From Bradyrhizobium sp. dw_78 (GTDB lineage Bacteria > Pseudomonadota > Alphaproteobacteria > Rhizobiales > Xanthobacteraceae): DNA of 64,000 bases. The notes under the pieces are model-generated. The model saw only the letters and a program-made list of their open reading frames with translations, was not told the DNA's origin and did no database searches. Of this stretch, positions 60,493 through 64,000 are shown piece by piece. Each line of letters starts with the position of its first letter. Position 1 is the first letter of the stretch. The stretch lies in assembly GCF_018449525.1 (NCBI RefSeq), contig NZ_JAAVUS010000001.1, positions 620,001 to 684,000 on the forward strand, read 5' to 3'. The position numbers and the translations under genes were made by a program.

Positions 60493-61428
60493 AGAGCCTT
60501 GCGCGCCCGGTTTTGGCGCGTTTGGCGTTGGAGTGACCGGGGCCGTCGCGCCGGAGTTTTGCGCCGTCGGCTTCTTGGATTTCTGATCTGGCGGCGCGGC
60601 CGGCACCGGCGGATTGGCGATCAGCGGCCTGTCGGTGCTCGTCGCCGACAATTCGCTGGTGGAGTGGTCACCCAGGAAATGATCGAGATCCGCCTGGATC
60701 TTCTGCTTCACGGCGTCGGGGCCACGATCGCTCATGTCGGTGTGCTGGAATTTGGTCCTGACGATGTCGACGCCGTCCCTGATCGTCTGGGCTGCGGAAG
60801 GCAGCACGCCGGGATCGGCCTTGAAATTCGGATCGTCGGAGCGAAACGACAATATCTTCATCCTGTCGCTGACCACGAACGGCACGCGCAGATTGTCGAG
60901 CGTGACCACCTGCGCGACCAGTTCGGGATGCTGCTTGGCGAAGTACATCGAGATGTCGCCGCCGTTGGAATGCCCGACCAGCGTCAGGTGACGATAGTCC
61001 GCGTCAGGCTGCCGGCCCTTCAACTCGTCGAGCACGAACAGGATATTGGACTCGCCTTTTTTATAGACCGCGGTTCGGCCGACATAGGGCTCGCCCGGAA
61101 CCGTCATCAACGGTGGGTCGCCCGGATTGTCCTGCTGAATGCTGGCAACCAGATATCCACGTGTCGCGAGCACGTTGGCCAGGAACGAATATTCGGTGTT
61201 CTTGACGGTGTTGCCATTGCTGATGATCGCGACCGGGAGCTTCCAGAAGCCTTCGTCCGCTTTCAGCCGGAAATCGCGCCGCACGGCGAGATCGACGGTC
61301 ACCGGCCGCTGCCGCGAGGCGTCGAACAGATCCAGCGTTTCGTGGCTGATGCCCCACTTGCTGATGGCGAAATAGACGCCAGCCGTAAGCAGACAGACGC
61401 ACGCCAGAACTGTGATTCCCCTCTTCAT
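60490..61428 (-). CDS. Exported alpha/beta hydrolase with Pro-rich tail
   Basis: A 312-residue protein with a signal peptide or N-terminal anchor (residues 4-22, ITVLACVCLLTAGVYFAI). The esterase-like fold has the nucleophile elbow GHSNGG (VGHSNGGDISMYF) after a dienelactone-hydrolase-like start (VAIISNGNTVKNTEYSFLANVLATRGYLVASI). The C-terminal 45 residues are a Pro/Ala/Thr-rich, probably disordered tail. Its stop codon comes from a repeat fragment, so this tail may be an addition made by repeat insertion. GAGGAAACC precedes the ATG. Substrate unknown. Confidence 0.82.
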   Translation of the reverse strand: MKRGITVLACVCLLTAGVYFAISKWGISHETLDLFDASRQRPVTVDLAVRRDFRLKADEGFWKLPVAIISNGNTVKNTEYSFLANVLATRGYLVASIQQDNPGDPPLMTVPGEPYVGRTAVYKKGESNILFVLDELKGRQPDADYRHLTLVGHSNGGDISMYFAKQHPELVAQVVTLDNLRVPFVVSDRMKILSFRSDDPNFKADPGVLPSAAQTIRDGVDIVRTKFQHTDMSDRGPDAVKQKIQADLDHFLGDHSTSELSATSTDRPLIANPPVPAAPPDQKSKKPTAQNSGATAPVTPTPNAPKPGAQGS

Positions 61429-62215
61429 GGTTTCCTCGGATCACTTTGATTCAACACATGGTGTAAAACGTTTATCGGTCGAGTAGGGAAGCATCGAAAC
61501 CAGAATTAATTTTGGGTAATTTTGCTGCTTTGCAGCAAATTATGCTGTTGGATTGTTGATTTCATGCGTGTTGGTACGAAAATAGGCGGCTTTCTACACT
61601 AATTATCTACCTGCGGTCGCCACCCTTAATCTAACAGCCGCAATTCTTTCGAAACGCGCGCCCTAATTCCCCCACACTTCGCCATCGTCGTTTTGGGCAG
61701 GCAGGCCGGAACGACGGCATGGTCTTCTCATGCCATTATTAATCAGGAGTGCTGCATTGGAATCTGCGCGATGCGAGCGGCCTGCCTCGCTCCCCTTTGC
61801 TTTCGCCGTTGAGTTGATTGTCTCGGGTGCAAGCCGCCCCGCGCGATGCCGCAAGCCCGCGCAGCCGCCGGGATCAGCCATCATTGTCCAGCGCGATGGC
61901 CGATGATCGATACGATGTTCAGTTAAATGCGGCGGCTATGCCCCATTCCGGACAATACAATTGATCTTCTCAAGAAGCTTGAGAAATCACGCGAGGCGTT
62001 TCGCAAACCGGATCTGCGTCGCCGGTGCAGATCTCGGGAACGAAATATCGTGGCGAGAATTTTGTTCCCGATCACCGATAAATTTTAGACGCAGCCTTCC
62101 GTCATCCACATGCCATTCGAAACGAGCCGGCGTTGAGCGAAGCGGGGGAATATGACCATATGGCTTCGGCCCCGTAAGGGCTCGGAAGCCGTCACCACCG
62201 GGAGCGGAGGAAGAA
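61429..62215. other. Large intergenic region upstream of soxC
   Basis: About 790 bp without a convincing gene, the largest gap in the window. The first 230 bp are distinctly AT-rich. It contains two perfect 8-bp hairpins: TTTGCTGC-TTT-GCAGCAAA (61521-61539) and TTCTCAAG-AAG-CTTGAGAA (61967-61985). The second lies about 230 bp before soxC and has no T-run, so it is more likely regulatory than a terminator. The promoter of soxCD should lie here. Confidence 0.5.
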
Positions 62216-63514
62216 GTGGCAAGCAAAACAACTGCCGCCAGTGCCGATAAGGCGAGGCGGTCCCTGTCGCGCAGGCGATTGCTGGGCGAAGGTGGCGCGC
62301 TGCTCGGCAGCGCGGTCATGGGCAGTATCGGCGGACAAGCGCTGGCCGAACAGCCCGCGCCAGGCTCGGAAAATCTGCCGCCCAATATTCCCGATTGGAT
62401 GAAGGCGCCGGGCGCGGACATGGGCAGTCAACCCTATGGCACGCCGTCGCCGTTCGAGAAGAACGTCGTCAAGAACATCCAGGCGAATCTGCCGCAATAT
62501 ATCTCGGCCTCGGGGCGGACGCCGATCGGCGATCTCGACGGCATCATCACGCCCAATGGATTGTTCTATGAGCGCCATCATGGCGGCGTTCCCGCCATCG
62601 ATCCGGAGCAGCATCGGCTGATGCTGCATGGGCTGGTCGAGCGTCCGACGATCTTCACGATGGAGGACATCCGCCGCTTCCCGTCGCAATCGCGGATCCA
62701 CTTCCTCGAATGCTCCGGCAATCCGGTCTACACCAAGCCTTACGGCAAGACCGCGTCCGACCTGGTGGGATTGCTAAGCTGCGCCGAATGGACCGGCGTC
62801 AGTCTTAAACTGGTACTTGAAGAGGCCGGATTGCGACCTGAAGCCAAATGGCTGGTGGCCGAAGGCGCCGACGCGGCGGCGCTGACGCGCTCGATCCCGA
62901 TCGAGAAATGCCTCGACGATGCCATGCTGGTCTACAGCCAGAATGGCGAGCGGCTGCGCCCGCAGCAGGGCTATCCGCTGCGGCTGCTGCTGCCCGGCTT
63001 CGAAGGCAATATGAACGTGAAATGGTTGCGCCGCCTGAAGGCCGTGACCGAGCCGGCCTATTCGCGCGAGGAGACTTCGAAATACACCGACCTGATGCCG
63101 GATGGCACCGCGCGCGAGTTCACCTTCTATATGGAAGCGAAATCCATCATCACCCGGCCCTCCGGCGGGCAGCAGCTCAGGCAAAAAGGCTTTCACGAGA
63201 TCACCGGCATCGCCTGGACCGGGCATGGCAAGATCAAGCGCGTCGATATCTCGGTCGATGACGGCAAGAGCTGGCAGGAAGCGGAATTGCAGGAGCCGGT
63301 GCTGACCCGCGCGCTGACGCGGTTTCGGCTGCCGTGGCACTGGGATGGCGAACCGGCAGTGATCCAGAGCCGCGCCATCGACGAGACCGGCTATGTGCAG
63401 CCGACCTTCGCCGAACTCACATCCGTTCGCGGTGTGAATTCATATTACCACAACAACGCGATCCAACCGTGGCGCATCGACGCGCAGGGGCAGGTGACCA
63501 ATGCCAATGCGTAA
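62216..63514 (+). CDS. soxC: Sulfane dehydrogenase molybdenum subunit SoxC
   Basis: A 432-residue molybdopterin enzyme of the sulfite-oxidase fold. The Tat signal has SRRRLLGEGGALLG (residues 18-31). The Mo-ligating Cys166 is in HFLECSGNPVY. The C-terminal dimerisation domain (about 320-420) includes KGFHEITGIAWTGHGKIKRVDISVDDGKSW. SoxCD oxidises sulfane sulfur during thiosulfate oxidation in the periplasm. It starts at GTG 62216 with GGAGCGGAGGAAGAA upstream. It overlaps soxD by 14 bp. No soxXYZAB genes are seen in this window; they could follow it. Confidence 0.92.
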   Translation: MASKTTAASADKARRSLSRRRLLGEGGALLGSAVMGSIGGQALAEQPAPGSENLPPNIPDWMKAPGADMGSQPYGTPSPFEKNVVKNIQANLPQYISASGRTPIGDLDGIITPNGLFYERHHGGVPAIDPEQHRLMLHGLVERPTIFTMEDIRRFPSQSRIHFLECSGNPVYTKPYGKTASDLVGLLSCAEWTGVSLKLVLEEAGLRPEAKWLVAEGADAAALTRSIPIEKCLDDAMLVYSQNGERLRPQQGYPLRLLLPGFEGNMNVKWLRRLKAVTEPAYSREETSKYTDLMPDGTAREFTFYMEAKSIITRPSGGQQLRQKGFHEITGIAWTGHGKIKRVDISVDDGKSWQEAELQEPVLTRALTRFRLPWHWDGEPAVIQSRAIDETGYVQPTFAELTSVRGVNSYYHNNAIQPWRIDAQGQVTNANA

Positions 63515-64000
63515 ATCCGTGCTGGCGCTCGTGGCGCTGACGTCGTTGGCGTTCTCCGTGCGTGCCGAGACGCAGGGCCACTACGGCATCGGCCGCCCCG
63601 CGACGGATAAGGAAATCGCCGGCTGGAATATCGATATCGGCCGCGACGGCTCCAACCTTCCGGCCGGAAGCGGCACCGTCGCCCACGGCCGCGAGGTGTT
63701 CGAGCAGCAATGCTCGGCTTGTCATGGCGAGAAGGGCGAGGGCGGTGTCGGCGATCGCCTGGTCGGCGGCCAAGGCACGATCGCGACGCCAAAGCCGATC
63801 AAGACAGTCGGCAGTTACTGGCCCTACGCGCCGACGCTGTTCGACTATATCCGCCGTGCGATGCCGCAGAACGCGCCGCAGTCGCTCAGCAATGAAGATG
63901 TTTATGCGGTCTCAGCCTATATCCTCAACATGAACGGCCTGTTGCCCGCCGACGCGACGCTCGACGCCAGGACGCTGAGCGCGATCGAGATGCCGAACCG
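63501..64000 (+). CDS. soxD: Cytochrome c subunit SoxD (cut by window end)
   Basis: First 166 codons of a c-type cytochrome with a signal peptide (residues 3-22, ending VRAE). The family start GHYGIGRPATDKEIAGWNIDI is present, and one haem motif CSACH (Cys71, Cys74, His75) in a first cytochrome domain. RRAMPQNAPQ supplies the likely axial Met. SoxD passes electrons from SoxC to the respiratory chain. ATG 63501 overlaps the end of soxC (63507 also possible). The gene has no stop in the window; the full protein is expected to have a second domain. Confidence 0.93.
   Translation, partial: MPMRKSVLALVALTSLAFSVRAETQGHYGIGRPATDKEIAGWNIDIGRDGSNLPAGSGTVAHGREVFEQQCSACHGEKGEGGVGDRLVGGQGTIATPKPIKTVGSYWPYAPTLFDYIRRAMPQNAPQSLSNEDVYAVSAYILNMNGLLPADATLDARTLSAIEMPN

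Noticed and set aside
61987..62421. 144-codon minus-strand frame
   Set aside because: Overlaps the soxC signal-peptide region and has no motif.
1..64000. tRNA, rRNA, CRISPR array, integrase or transposase
   Set aside because: Looked for by eye and not found. Short or degenerate cases could be missed without a dedicated search.

Overview
The window looks like a chromosomal segment of a Bradyrhizobium-type alphaproteobacterium (Nitrobacteraceae). I base this on high GC and codon use, GcrA-type and HU-type proteins, a DUF3551-like secreted protein, a phasin, a NodT-type efflux lipoprotein, a type III polyketide synthase, SoxCD, and many short palindromic intergenic repeats. No tRNA, rRNA, CRISPR array, transposase or integrase was seen. 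The assignment rests on reading protein patterns, not on a database search.

Layout. 0-12.3 kb: small exported proteins, msrA, a stand-alone acetolactate-synthase-like enzyme, an exported alpha/beta hydrolase, class I fructose-bisphosphate aldolase, an amidase, an SsuABC-like ABC importer (7.7-10.3 kb), an HtrA-like protease and a glycine-rich exported protein. 12.6-14.2 kb: an HU-like protein and an enolase-superfamily dehydratase. 14.3-27.8 kb: a block of RND efflux genes on the minus strand (mdtA-, mdtB- and mdtC-like, a NodT-type outer-membrane lipoprotein, two small exported proteins, then a second RND pump). 28.2-31.3 kb: a tightly coupled operon of type III PKS, ICMT-like methyltransferase and DHA2 exporter, probably making and exporting a methylated resorcinol or pyrone lipid.

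32.7-35.8 kb is the most unusual accessory region. A LexA/CI-like S24 repressor sits among five near-identical 15-bp palindromes. These lie in the promoters of the repressor, a divergent GcrA-like gene set (GcrA-like, 65-aa protein, DUF1376, 189-aa HTH-like protein) and an uncharacterised 96-aa gene. 36.8-40.1 kb: an MFS exporter with a His-rich YqjI-type PadR regulator and its operator, then a Fic protein with two matched 29-bp inverted repeats upstream. 40.2-43.1 kb: a CoA-transferase, a slipin and a lower-GC hicAB module whose operator touches the hicA start codon. 43.2-47.0 kb: two divergent paralogues that fuse TPRs to an ATP-grasp-like domain, and a small secreted repeat protein. 47.4-54.5 kb: SulP transporter, TAXI-like protein, phasin, Lys-rich protein, a Bug-type binding protein and an MHS transporter. 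54.7-60.2 kb: a FATP-like acyl-CoA synthetase, a nickel/cobalt permease, and an ACP / AMP-ligase / ketoreductase operon. 60.5-64 kb: an exported hydrolase and soxCD, the latter cut by the window end.

A dispersed repeat of about 100 bp, built around a TTCTGATTSAATCAGAA palindrome, occurs at about eight places in both orientations, always at gene borders.
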